Shown here in pieces: positions 11,245 to 20,861 of a stretch of DNA of 64,000 nucleotides. A program made the position numbers and the translations under genes. Origin of the DNA: Nereocystis luetkeana (taxonomy: Eukaryota > Sar > Phaeophyceae > Laminariales > Laminariaceae); the NCBI GenBank assembly GCA_031213475.1, contig JARUPZ010000012.1, positions 11,180,727 to 11,244,726 of the forward strand. The letters run 5' to 3'. Position 1 is the first letter of the stretch. Every line of letters begins with the position of its first letter. The notes beneath the pieces were generated by a model. It saw only the letters and a list, made by a program, of their open reading frames with translations. It was not told the DNA's origin and ran no database searches.

Positions 11245-11590
11245 TACTCTCAAGCACCGGCGATTAAGTCGGCAGCATTGGCGAGGGACGCTCTGGTAAA
11301 CGAGAACAACCTCTCTCTTGAAAAAACAAAAGCGACTGAGAAGCGCGGGAACTCAAGTCCGCTAGATAGAAAAAAAGACAACTCGGGTAAGAGAGAACTG
11401 ACTCCCTTGAAAAATACGAATGGCTTCGAAGCGCTGGCGCCTTAGCCTGCGGAAATATTGATGAAGGGTACTCCGGCAAACTGTAACGACGCTCTTGAAA
11501 ACACAGGCAATACTTCGAAGCACTGGCAGTACAGGTATGGTGATAGACTGGAGCAATTCTTTCGAAGAGGATAAGGGGTTTTGAAGCACA
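11245..11590. repeat. Degenerate tandem repeat, roughly 90-110 bp units
   Basis: Recurring parts: GCACTGG or GCGCTGG, TCTTGAAAA with ACA, GGTAAACGAGAAC or GGCAAACTGTAAC. Diverged, so the unit length is approximate. AAGTCTG-type short repeats precede it at 11130-11200. Confidence 0.5.
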
Positions 11591-11764
11591 ATTGGTATCG
11601 TACTAGGTTTGGTGAGGGGGGCGTTTTCGGTGCAGTGCTCTGTCAGCTTTCGCGTAACGGTTCTCTAGCGGGCTTGGCAGCATAAAATAGGAATATAGGA
11701 ATATGCTCCAATTTTATTCTGCAATAGCCCGTAGGGCGCGATTGGTATTGCTATCATTGTGTTT

Positions 11765-11960
11765 GCCATCCGATGATGTCCAGGCAGCATGAGCTTCAAC
11801 GTCGATCACTCATAAATGTTTTCAGAGAGATGGGAAAGAAGATCGAGGCGAACATAAACAAACACTACAGTTTTATAATTCGATTCGATTTGATTTGCCA
11901 GCTGGCCATGTGCAGCATGATCTGCAACGTTGATTACTCACCAACCTTCCAAGGATAAAA
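11765..11960. repeat. GATCAACGTTGAAG-type repeat, two inverted-sense copies
   Basis: GCATGAGCTTCAACGTCGAT with CACTCATAAATGTTTTC, then GCAGCATGATCTGCAACGTT with GATTACTCACCAACC. Confidence 0.7.
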
Positions 11961-12194
11961 ACATATTTAGAAAAGCGAAAGGAACCAAAAGGGGTAACCT
12001 GCTGTGTATATGCCCCAAGCAAAGCTATATAACTCCCTTCTGTACCTGCTTCCGACTCATCATTGATCTACTTTACTCCATCCGCTTTATTGTCGATATC
12101 TATAGATCGGAAATTGCTTACTCGTGGTCATGCGCTGAGCTGCTGTTCATCTGTGCATCGTCGAGAGGTGGTACATAGTACTGATATACCGTAT

Positions 12195-12470
12195 GACGCT
12201 ACCACACTAGGGTGATACGATAACACACCCCCTTGGACGAATGCCACTGAGACCATAGACTATTTTGCTCGACAGTGATCACGCCGAGCGATACATGCGT
12301 CTACGTACAGAAATATCTCGACGAGATCTGCCCTATAACCTCTGCTATTTTCGTTTGCGTGTACCCTCCTTGTTCCGGAGGTTGTGTGCGTCTTACCCTC
12401 CTCGTTTGGAAGAAAATCGACCCGGAAATTCAGCCAGGGGGGTGCGTAATCGTGCATGATGGTATGCGGT
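12195..12470. repeat. Dispersed repeat family, copy 2
   Basis: ACACTAGGGTGATACGATAA, CACGCCGAGCGATACATGCG, ATCTCGACGAGATCTGCC; same order as 2560-3070. It ends just before exon 8 of gene A. Confidence 0.6.
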
Positions 12471-12584
12471 AGCTCTAACAGACAACCGCATGAGACGCAA
12501 TCACCGACGAATCCAACATCTGTTTCGGATAGCGAGAGTGCCGGCGACTAAAACGACGCATCTTCTTCTCGCCGCGTCCACCAG

Positions 12585-12674
12585 ATCCAACGACTGCTCG
12601 ACAATTTCGCGGAGGGTGCGGCCCCACTCGGCAGCACCGAGAAACTGGAAATCATGGCCGCCGTCGCCCCTCAG
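12585..12674 (+). CDS. Gene A exon 8: helical segment, DUF4476-like
   Basis: A 30-codon, phase 0-0 exon between a C/T-rich acceptor (CGTCCACCAG) and a consensus donor GTAGGT. It reads IQRLLDNFAEGAAPLGSTEK then LEIMAAVAPQ. With exon 9 it forms a helical stretch resembling the start of DUF4476. The frame is stopped just upstream by TAA at 12549, which fixes the acceptor. Confidence 0.75.
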
Positions 12675-13099
12675 GTAGGTGCCGTGGGAGATTGAAAAAC
12701 AGCACCACCGTAAACATCCCGCACTCCGCTACTCTGTCCCGTCGTTGTGCAGTATAGGGCCACGAAGAATAAATAAATAGTAGCAACAAGAAGGCTCATA
12801 TTTTTTTTATTGGATCGAGAAATCGCGCACAGCGGCAAGCGCTACACTATATCCTACCAGGTATATCATAGCCTATGCTCGAACTTGTAGGAAGATGTTG
12901 CACAGTAAGCTTCCAAGGCTTGCTCACATTAGGTGCTTCTTATTGGAGTAAGGGCGGAACGTTACCGCCATGGGGACTACGATGCTGATGACGATACTGT
13001 TGATATTATCACATTTGATTTTTTTTGTTCAATGAAATTTCGCTCGTGGTTGCGGAAGAGGCTTGAAAACCGTCGCGACGGAAGAAAAAGTGTGCACAT

Positions 13100-13365
13100 C
13101 GTACAGATAGATCAATCAGATAGATCATCTTGGTCGCTTCCTACCGATATGACATGCTGTGCAGGATCTGCACAGTCCAGATCAAACCCAGGAAACATGC
13201 GCTAGGCCATGAAGGTAGCGCGGCTTCCACCCGGAAACATGAGCTAGGCAATACAGATCGTACAGATCATACAGAACATTCAAATTATAGACATCAGGGA
13301 TATAAGTATCTAGGTCATGAAGTGGGATCCGAGGTGGGAAAACCTGCATGACCAGTCATACGTAC
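13100..13365 (+). repeat. GATC-rich dispersed repeat, copy 3
   Basis: AGATAGATCAATCAGATAGA, the core ATGCTGTGCAGGATCTGCAC and the tail CACCCGGAAACATGAGCTAG, matching the copies at 5497 and 47958. Confidence 0.8.
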
Positions 13366-13562
13366 ATCCTAGTTGTGCAATATGAACAGTTGCCACGCTC
13401 AGACCAAGCGCCTAGGCATCAACAAACTCCTTGTTTGTACTGAGTCATTTCCGGTGTTTTACTCCGGTGACGACACTATTTATCTACTACCAGGCGCCGT
13501 ACTGCCTTCGACGCGTTCTACATAGTAGCACACTTTTTGGCCAAACTTTTTCTGACTGGTGG

Positions 13563-13612
13563 GGCTCCTTGAGGGCTCCTCAAGGGCTCCTTAAGGGCTC
13601 CTCGAGGGCACT
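13563..13612. repeat. GGGCTCCTTNA short tandem repeat
   Basis: Four successive units of about 13 bp (TTGAGGGCTCC, TCAAGGGCTCC, TTAAGGGCTCC, TCGAGGGCAC). Confidence 0.85.
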
Positions 13613-14044
13613 GAAGAGCTACCAATATCACTGAGATTATCGTTCGTTTTGTATACAATATGCGTCGTTGCAAACCTACAGCCGTAGTGGTCAGCGGGTT
13701 AAAATTGTGTTTCATTCTTTAAAAAAAAACAGTTTTGGTGTGCGTGATACAGAGCGCCTTAGCGAGGAGGAGCCTCAGAAAAATATCTGTAACGTGGTGC
13801 CCCCATCGATCGTAGAGACGATGCGATGAAACTTACCAGGTATGCGCGTTTCCATGATTCTCCTCCCGCAACGCAGCATCCGACGCGACCCTCTTAGACA
13901 GACTGCATAAATTTTGTATGGGATAGCTTTTCTTGCAGCAGGAGGAGGAGGAGAAGCGTTTAAAGGGCAAGTTGTCCCCAACAGGCCATGATACCTTAAT
14001 TTCTTGATTTGGGGACGCACGCATGGTCAGCTAAAGCCTGTCAC

Positions 14045-14250
14045 ACATCGAGCAGACCAGATAGACTAGATAGATCATCGGACAGATCAGATATATCAGA
14101 TATATCAGATCTGATCCCCATTTCGTGATATAGATCTTTGAATGAAAGATAGCTTCCTGATCTGTATCATTTGGCTCATATTGCCAGGTGGCAATCGCAT
14201 GATCTGGATGATCTGGATGATCTGGATGATCTGTACTATACAGGCAGGGG
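14045..14250 (+). repeat. GATC-rich dispersed repeat, copy 4 (partial)
   Basis: AGACCAGATAGACTAGATAG ... GATCTGGATGATCTGGATGA; the flanks of the family are present but the core is missing. Confidence 0.65.
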
Positions 14251-14751
14251 TGCTCATTCTCATGAGCGAAAATAATCGGCAGCTGTCTTTATATTTGCTC
14301 GACTTGACTTTTGTACACCTAACAAATACTATCGTCGGTTAGTTAGCTTCCTCCGCCACCCAACTAGTAAATAATAACTACGGTACATTTTATTGCGTAA
14401 AAATAAATTACGTAGAGGAAAGCGCGAAAGCGTGAGTTAGCTAAATTCGATGAAAATCGACGAGCAGTGGGAATCCTAAGCGCGACAAAAAATAAAGGCA
14501 CGTAACGGGGGGGAGAAAGGGACGACAACGGTGACCATGGCTTGTCCAGGAGAAGACCGCGGAGGGTAAAACCTCCTACGAGTTAAGCTGTAAATTGAAA
14601 GTGATGATCTAAAAAAAAAAAAAGTGGTATCACTCTGTTTCGAAATATAATGCAGGTTTGTACTAAAATTAAGTCAAAACGGTAAAGACATTTAGGGACA
14701 GAGTGGTAGCCGTGAAGTTCAGCCAATGCATACCTTAACTTCCGGCGGGGC

Positions 14752-14917
14752 ATGGTATGGTGTGGTATGGTATGGTATAGTATAGTATGGTATGGTATGG
14801 TATGGTATGGTATGGCCTGGCATGGTGTGGTGTGGGATGGTATGGTGTGGTATGATGTGGTGTGATGTGATGTGGTACGGTGTGATGTGGTATAGTATGG
14901 TATGGTATGGTATGGTA
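14752..14917. repeat. TATGG/TGTGG microsatellite before exon 9
   Basis: Impure GGTAT pentanucleotide array with TGTGG and TGATG variants; it ends about 40 bp upstream of the exon 9 acceptor of gene A. Confidence 0.95.
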
Positions 14918-14958
14918 CGTTGTTTGGCTCACGCGACGCTGTTTCTCCCTATCGCAAG

Positions 14959-15045
14959 ATGTACGACAGCGCCACCCTGCCGGACCTCATGAAGCGGAAT
15001 TTAGCTCCCATGGGCAAGAGGATGCTCGTGGCGCAGCTAGGACAG
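14959..15045 (+). CDS. Gene A exon 9: helical segment, DUF4476-like
   Basis: 29 codons, phase 0-0, from TATCGCAAG to the donor GTGGGG. Reads MYDSATLPDLMKRNLAPMGK and RMLVAQLGQ. The pattern (surface position, hydrophobic pair, G-K-R, V-x-x-L) is that of the second half of a DUF4476-like helical repeat. It lies directly downstream of a TATGG microsatellite, so the acceptor region is unusual. Confidence 0.72.
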
Positions 15046-15124
15046 GTGGGGGCATGTGCGTGTCATTCCGTGCGCAAACACAACGCATTTCTCGGGTCCT
15101 TGCGATGCCTCGCACCTCTGTGCT

Positions 15125-15390
15125 CTGCACAGTAGTCAGCAGTAGCAGTAGCAGCAGCAGTAGGAGTAAGTAGTAGTAGCAGTAACAGATCAGCAGCAGT
15201 AGTAGTAGCAAGTACCTGGTAGTAGTATTAGTAGTAGTAGCAAGTAGTAGTATTAGTAGTCGTAGTAGTAGTCGTAGTAGTAGTAGTAGTAGAAATAGCA
15301 GTAGTCGTAGTGGTAGTAGTGCTAGTAGTAATAGTAGAAATAGCAGTAGTCGTAGTGGTAGTAGTACTAGTAGTAGAGTAGTAGAATTTC
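15125..15390. repeat. AGT trinucleotide array
   Basis: AGTAGTAGC/AGTCGT repeats over about 265 bp in intron 9 of gene A. It contains an exact TACCTGGTA at 15213. Confidence 0.95.
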
Positions 15391-16025
15391 TGGTCTTGGA
15401 GTAAGGCTGTGTGCGGCAGGGACGATGTCAGCTTTTCTCGGCATGCCACCGGTTACAATTACGGTTCGACCGGTGATGGCAAGTACGGCGCCTTGATTGC
15501 GACGGCAGTTTCCACTTTGCCTGTGAAGCATGTGCCGCTCTGAAGGCTGTGGTGGAAGACAATGAAGCTCGACCTCACTCACACTTACGGGAACCATACT
15601 GTTTTGGAGCAACCTTGTAACCAAAAGGCGGGGGCACATGGAGGGTGTCCCTGGGGTAGCAGAAAGCGTCGTGGTTGTAAAGGCTGAGAGATATGACCCC
15701 ACTTCCATCTTCATCGACGCTACAACAGCACCGGAAAAAAAAACAGGAAGCGGGTCAGGGAAAAAACAGAGTCTATGCACCTACCCTCCATGCCTTATTT
15801 TGTTTTCCGTAGTGATTTTCATAGTGTTTAGCTCTAAGCCAACGATAGGGACGTTGTTTTGCTTCTTGCTATCCGCAGGCTTTTCTTTTCCCTCCTTTGC
15901 TTGGAAAGCGAGTGCTATGGTGCACAGTTGCGCGGGGTAACCCCAACCCGTATAACTCCCGTGACCTTGCCAACCTTTCCATCGTTTCCATCGGTTGATT
16001 TCGCTCTCTGTGCTGTTGCCCACAG

Positions 16026-16157
16026 GCCTATCCGGCGTTCACGGGCGGGGTGAGCGGGTCCTTCGTGCTGGACCTGCGGTCCCCCGTGCACCGCCTGGCC
16101 GCAGTTAGGCTCGCCGAGGCCGCCAATTTTCAGCAGAGGTGGGAGAATGATGAGGAG
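16026..16157 (+). CDS. Gene A exon 10: second LDLS module
   Basis: 44 codons after CCCACAG, phase 0-0. AYPAFTGG is followed by SGSFVLDLRSPVHRLAAVRL and AEAANFQQRWENDEE. It is the second copy of the G-x-F-x-L-D-L module followed by a helix and a W-E-N motif. The donor is GTGTGG, weak but followed by non-repeat-like residues. Confidence 0.82.
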
Positions 16158-17090
16158 GTGTGGAGTTCATTGTTTTCTGTTCGCTGCGTCGTGCGGTGTA
16201 TAGCGTTCGCGACTCGGCCTGGCTCCGACTAGATTATTCCGAGAAAAATCCTCGGCGGTCGGAGTTTTGGGGCTAGGGTTTGCGATGGGATTAGAGCTAT
16301 AGGGTTTAGGGCTTGGGTTTCAATTCCATTCAGCGTTTTTTTCGGGGCTGGGCTGAAGGTTGCACATCAGTGGTCGGGCCTTGGCGTTCGGTGGAATGTT
16401 AAGCTGGAAGATAGTAAGAGTAAGACTTTGTGCATACGTCCTTACGATAGGTTTCCGTTTTTTTTATTGTTCACTCTTAGTTTTCTTCTCTTCAATCTAA
16501 TAATCACTCACGAGGAGTGGTTAAAGTTGAAGCTTGTCATTAACGCTCATCATGCTTTGCACACGTTTCGGATGGCGTATTGTAAACATATCATTCTGCC
16601 CCCGAGATATGATAATAATTTGAATGAAATATTCAGACGGTCATTACGAGTACGCCTCGAGACAGAGTGGTACGGCAGAAATTACTGGAGGTTTTTCATA
16701 GACAAAATAGTGTGGGCACGGCACCATCAATCAGCACGCGCCCGAAACAACAAACGACTACCGTCGCGCCTCCGCCCCGTTTCACACCATCTGGACGCGG
16801 GGGTATAACGCCGCATCTCCCTCTCCCGTTCGATACGTATATCGTCTGCGCGCGATGTATCGCCGGGAAATACCCGCGCCGGCTGTGTGATGACTTTTTT
16901 GTGGAGAAGGGAGTGCGAACGCTTGTCGAGTCTGGAGGAGAAGCAGGGATATCGCGGGGAGAAGGCGGATTGTGAACCGCCGAGTCTGCCAGTTCTCCTG
17001 TCGGGTTTCAGGTAAAAAGAGGCATTTTTAGAAATATACTACGTATTTATATGGAATATATACGGGCTGGTAAATGTGTACGAAGGAGGT

Positions 17091-17335
17091 GTTCTACGAT
17101 AGAGGTTCACCCTAAAATATTTGAGGCTCCTCACATGAAGAGCTCGATACCTCACCCGAAAACTGGCTTCAGCAAAAAACAAATTGCGTCCCGATGAATA
17201 ACCCCATGGCCCAAGTATACAGAAAGCGTCATTCTTAGAAAAACGATTGGCATTCGGACGATTTTGGGTTAATGAACCACGTCATTCAGACAACAATAGA
17301 GCGGAAATGTGCTACCTCTACCTCTATCGTAGAAC
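17091..17335. mobile_element. TIR element with perfect 16 bp ends, copy 1
   Basis: Left end GTTCTACGATAGAGGT and right end ACCTCTATCGTAGAAC are exact reverse complements. The ~245 bp interior is non-coding and contains GAGGCTCCTCACATGAAGAG and ACCCCATGGCCCAAGTATAC. It aligns with the copy at 38287. Confidence 0.88.
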
Positions 17336-17809
17336 GCGTCGAAGGATAGTGCCGTTCCGTTTCGTACTGGTGCTACTGCTACTGCGGTGCACGTACTCGT
17401 ATTATTTTAATAGTCGTTGTATTCTTCAATCTAGACACATTTTTTTTGTTTACATAGTACTGGTAGCCTGTTTCGTGATCACACGGGCTAAACTTCAGGG
17501 GAAAAAACTATATAATAATATGACGTCATCATCGTATTTGGGGCGGCACGTTCTGGGCAAAAATGTGTATGCCTGACTAGCGGGTCCCCTGAACTGACGA
17601 CCTACCCAATCAGGCATCCTTTATAAGGGGCATACCTTAATCGTTCGATCTTCGTGCGTGTTTTACTCAACAGGTTATCCGTTTTGTACCAAAATCTAAT
17701 GGGATTGCTCGTCTGGATAATATTCTGTTTTTTTGTCGAAGTCAGTTTTTTTGGTGAGGTATGGACCTCCCAAGTGAACATGGGAGCCTCAGAAAAACTA
17801 CATAGATGC

Positions 17810-17811
<2 letters not shown>

Positions 17812-17890
<79 letters not shown>

Positions 17891-17908
17891 TATATAATAA
17901 TATATATA
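17812..17908. repeat. (TAA)n array
   Basis: Pure AAT/TAA units of about 80 bp flanked by TATATA; source of spurious poly-Ile and poly-Asn frames. Confidence 0.97.
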
Positions 17909-18147
17909 CATTTGAGTCCAAAATTAGACCAGAGGAGTTAATCGTGTCATACATAGCCGTGGTTGAAAATACCGTACACCTTGGTGTCCCTACTATGCCG
18001 GAGCGGAGCGCGTCGATTTTTCACCTCACCAGACAGGCATTGCTAGCACCAAGCGTGAAGCGAAAAGTGAGGTGTTCGGCGAGTCGCATAAAGAGTGAGC
18101 CTGCATCCTACTAAAGCCCGCTTATCGTGAGGTGGATTTTCTTGCAG

Positions 18148-18213
18148 ATGGACAACAGCGTCCAAAGAATACAAGACCGGGCGAGCGTCTTTAGCCTTGT
18201 CGAGCTCGCGCGG
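18148..18213 (+). CDS. Gene A exon 11
   Basis: A good acceptor (ATTTTCTTGCAG) precedes MDNSVQRIQDRASVFSLVEL then AR. Ends at GTGGTA (18213) or three bases later at GTAAAA (18216); both leave phase 0. Amphipathic helix, no named domain. Confidence 0.65.
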
Positions 18214-18657
18214 GTGGTAAAAATGTACAGCGAATCATTAGTTCAATTACTCCAAGACTCTTCGCTTCTGGCGTATACACTTCCTGGCGGAAGTCTTTCC
18301 GAGAAACGGATTTGTTTCTCGCTTCCCGCTTGATTACTGTTGTTACGGCATATCGGCCATAGTATCTACAGTACATGCAGTAATACTAGTATTAGATAGT
18401 ATCACTATGCCCCGAAATATAAACACCTTCCGGTTTAGAAGCTAGTGTAAAAACGCTGCTTATTTTATGGGGCAGAGTGGTATTAGATAGTAATCAGAAC
18501 CCACGACGGATCCAAAACACCATGCTGGTACCACTCTGCCCCTAAACTAAAGGATATTTTTTATTGGATATTAGCATACAAAAGGTCCTAACAATCAGGG
18601 ACCGAGTGGGACATTTTTCTATGCTTGCTTGCGTGCCATAGTTGGTCCTGATTAACA

Positions 18658-18761
18658 CTACTACCATAGTTAATAGGGCCAAATATTTTGAGAAAATAAG
18701 GGTAAATACATAGGTTTTTATGTATGCCATAGGTCCTATTAACTATGGTCCCCCGTAATAG
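18658..18761. mobile_element. Palindromic MITE, copy 3 (inverted)
   Basis: Right terminus AACTATGGTCCCCCGTAATA is intact. The left end keeps ACCATAGTTAATAGGGCCAA. The interior reads TACATAGGTTTTTATGTATG, the reverse complement of copies 2, 4 and 7. Confidence 0.85.
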
Positions 18762-19844
18762 TGAATGTTAGCAGTCTTCAGATTCTGTGTCGTCGCCATT
18801 TTTGCCCGATTTTCTCACATTTTTCGGTTGACCGAAAACGAATTATTGGTGTTGTTTCGTTTGCCATCAATCTGGCAATGTTTTTGTATAATATGGCGTG
18901 AGTGTCAACAACCAGAAACAAAACGTGAAGGAAGCCATCAGAAAATCCAGACCGCGAAAAGCAAAGAGGGTGAAGCGATCTTGTCAACAACCAATGAACG
19001 AGGAAACCTAGATGTAACCAATGAACAGTTCTGCCACCCGTACTCGCATTATTATCATTGTGTTTGATATCCGTGAATCTTACGAGTCTGCAGCAGACCC
19101 TCCTAAACATCCCCAAACAACAAACGAACAAACGAACAAGGGAAACCAAAACGAAGAAGAAACCCACGCACGAAGATTGCGTAGCTCCCTTCTGTTACCG
19201 TGCTTGCCACCCGACAATGTGTTGTCCATAGCATGAACGTCAACAGTGATCACTCAGAAACTTACTACACACTACCAGAAGCACAAAAAACTCACCTTGT
19301 ACGTACGTAAGGAGTAGCATACGGCCTTCTTTATTCCCCAAGATACTTTATCTGTCCATTCTGCCGTTGGTTGGGTCCCGCTCAGAGCGGCGCGTGAGGG
19401 CGGTTGTTATGACGTCATGATTGTGGCACCGTCGGTAGGACGTTATGTGCCGTCGGTAGTAGAGTATATGTAACCATGTACTCAGTTAAAGCTATTGCTT
19501 GCTTGAGAAAAGTTGAAACGGCACATAGTGGCACGTAACGAAACGTGATGGATGGGGGGATATGGGCGGGCAAAAGTAATTTGACTAATGTCTCGAGTTT
19601 TCAGTAGTGTGATTTTCTTTGGCCAAAAGATTAAGTCGACAAGTCCGACTGACCATCAGCTGGCTCCGCCAGTCAACAAGTCGACAAACTTAACGTCAGG
19701 TGGTTGGCTAACGGCAGCTAACTGCCAATTCGATATTTTGTCGTGATTTTTAGCCGACTCACAACTCTAATAGAACAGGATAGTGATGAAATAGGGACCT
19801 GATCTGATATGTGCCGAAAACATCTAGATAATAATGAAATGGGG

Positions 19845-19914
19845 ATCTGATCTGATCTGATCTGATCTGATCTGATCTGATCTGATCTGATCTGATCTGA
19901 TCTGATCTGATCTG
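19845..19914. repeat. GATCT pentanucleotide array
   Basis: (GATCT)n of about 14 units. The flanks resemble the ends of the GATC-rich dispersed family, so it may be an expanded relic of one. Confidence 0.92.
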
Positions 19915-20131
19915 CGTCTCTTTTTTAGGAGACAAACTTACTTGGAGTTATTTAAAATGTGGGATCACTACTAAGCGTTTTGAAGTTGGCAAAAAGAAGC
20001 TGCTGAGCACAGGCTACCCCCAAAAAACGACATATATACATGTGCCACCACCTACAGGAATGCAAAGTACAAGCCTACTCGAGCAACAGCAGCAGCTGTT
20101 TCCATCCGCAACAACAACAGCAGCGATCTAG

Positions 20132-20197
20132 CCGCCGTCGGGTCCGCCGAAGGAGAAAGTTCTACCGCCTCAGCCGACGCCAAGGGGGACGAAACAG
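20132..20197 (+). CDS. Gene A exon 12 (tentative): proline/lysine-rich segment
   Basis: Phase 0-0 between an AG at 20130-20131 and the donor GTGACA. Reads PPSGPPKEKVLPPQPTPRGT then KQ. The exon is supported mainly by phase and the donor. Two other frames of this stretch are also open, one Ser/Ala/Asp-rich and one basic, so the choice is uncertain. Confidence 0.4.
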
Positions 20198-20332
20198 GTG
20201 ACAACACCCCACCCGCCTCTCCCTCTCAGCCCTGATGCTGGTATTGCCTGCTGCGCAGGAGATACGGTAGGCGGCGTTTTCCTCGTGATCCCCCTCAAGG
20301 CTCGTCACTCCTTTCTACTTCTGTTTTCCCAG

Positions 20333-20389
20333 AATGCGCAGGAGGAAGTAACAGTCGGCCATTTTTACCTGACCCTCTTCTCAGGTATG
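20333..20389 (+). CDS. Gene A exon 13: third LDLS-type module, donor inside a TATGG array
   Basis: A pyrimidine tract ending TTTTCCCAG precedes NAQEEVTVGHFYLTLFS, the third G-[HS]-F-x-L-x-L-[SF] motif. The exon runs straight into a TATGG pentanucleotide array. Every unit supplies a GTATGG donor, one every 5 bp, so the phase depends on the unit used. Ending after 20389 (one unit in) gives phase 0 and joins exon 14. Confidence 0.7.
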
Positions 20390-20432
20390 GTATGGTATGG
20401 TATGGTATGGTATGGTATGGTATGGTATGGTA
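20385..20432 (+). repeat. TATGG microsatellite overlapping a splice donor
   Basis: About nine tandem GTATG units directly after the exon 13 coding sequence. A larger, impure array of the same unit lies at 14752-14917, just before exon 9. Confidence 0.95.
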
Positions 20433-20475
20433 ACCCCCTTTTTACTCGATTTTCTGTGCCTCACCGCATGCCTAG

Positions 20476-20559
20476 GCTGGAGGGATCAGGACGGGCACCG
20501 GATATGAAGCTGACGCCCTGTTTGGAGCATTCACAAAAGAAACGCTGTACAACTCCCAA
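20476..20559 (+). CDS. Gene A exon 14
   Basis: 28 codons, phase 0-0, between CGCATGCCTAG and the donor GTATTT. Reads AGGIRTGTGYEADALFGAFT and KETLYNSQ. Starting at the later AG (20491-20492) would also work with a phase-2 donor in the TATGG array. It follows the LDLS motif as the helix does in exons 6 and 10. Confidence 0.65.
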
Positions 20560-20639
20560 GTATTTCGATGATGCTCGCGTACAGCACGGAGGCAAGACAT
20601 TCATTCATTTTCATGCTAGAAGAGAGACAACAAATAAAT

Positions 20640-20809
20640 ACTATGAAAATAAGGGGTGGGTACAAGGTGAAATTAGTGCACCTAAAAAAAACAAAGGTGG
20701 CCGGAGCCTCCCCCCCCCTGCACAGTGTGGGCCTGGACCACATTTTTGTGGAAACATTGGGCAATGTACACAGCCGTAAACACCCCCACAAGGTTTCGAT
20801 AAACCCTAG
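20640..20809. repeat. Dispersed repeat, relative at 52500-52612
   Basis: AGGTGGCCGGAGCCTCCCCC ... CTGCACAGTGTGGGC ... CATTGGGCAATGTACACAGC ... CCACAAGGTTTCG. The relative near 52510 reads AGGCGGCCGGGACTCCCCTC ... TTGGACAATGTAGCAACCTC. It supplies the sequence just before exon 15. Confidence 0.6.
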
Positions 20810-20861
20810 CCCACCTGTCTGTGTCGCATGAATTACGGGACGTCCATGTCCGAGGGCGACG
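20810..20861 (+). CDS. Gene A exon 15
   Basis: A short exon after AACCCTAG reading PTCLCRMNYGTSMSEGDG, with donor GTATAT in phase 1. The phase matches exon 16, where the split codon restores Gly. An in-frame TAG immediately before fixes the acceptor. Confidence 0.65.

Larger units (their letters stand above)
9410..12584 (+). other. Intron 7 of gene A
   Basis: Contains MITE copy 2, GATC-rich copy 2, the degenerate tandem at 11245, the GATCAACGTTGAAG copies and the 12195 repeat. 10380-11125 has no recognised feature besides an exact TACCAGGTA at 10644. Confidence 0.6.
12675..14958 (+). other. Intron 8 of gene A
   Basis: GATC-rich copies 3 and 4, the 13563 tandem and the TATGG array. 14255-14745 is AT-rich with nothing recognised. 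Confidence 0.6.
16158..20131 (+). other. Introns 10 and 11 of gene A (exon 11 inside)
   Basis: Holds the 17091 TIR element, the (TAA)n array, MITE copy 3 and the GATCT array. 17985-18120 resembles the C-tract family (AGCACCAAGCGTGAAGCGAA). 16160-17090 and 18780-19840 show no gene; GTCGACAAGTC-like short repeats lie near 19635-19700. Confidence 0.55.
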
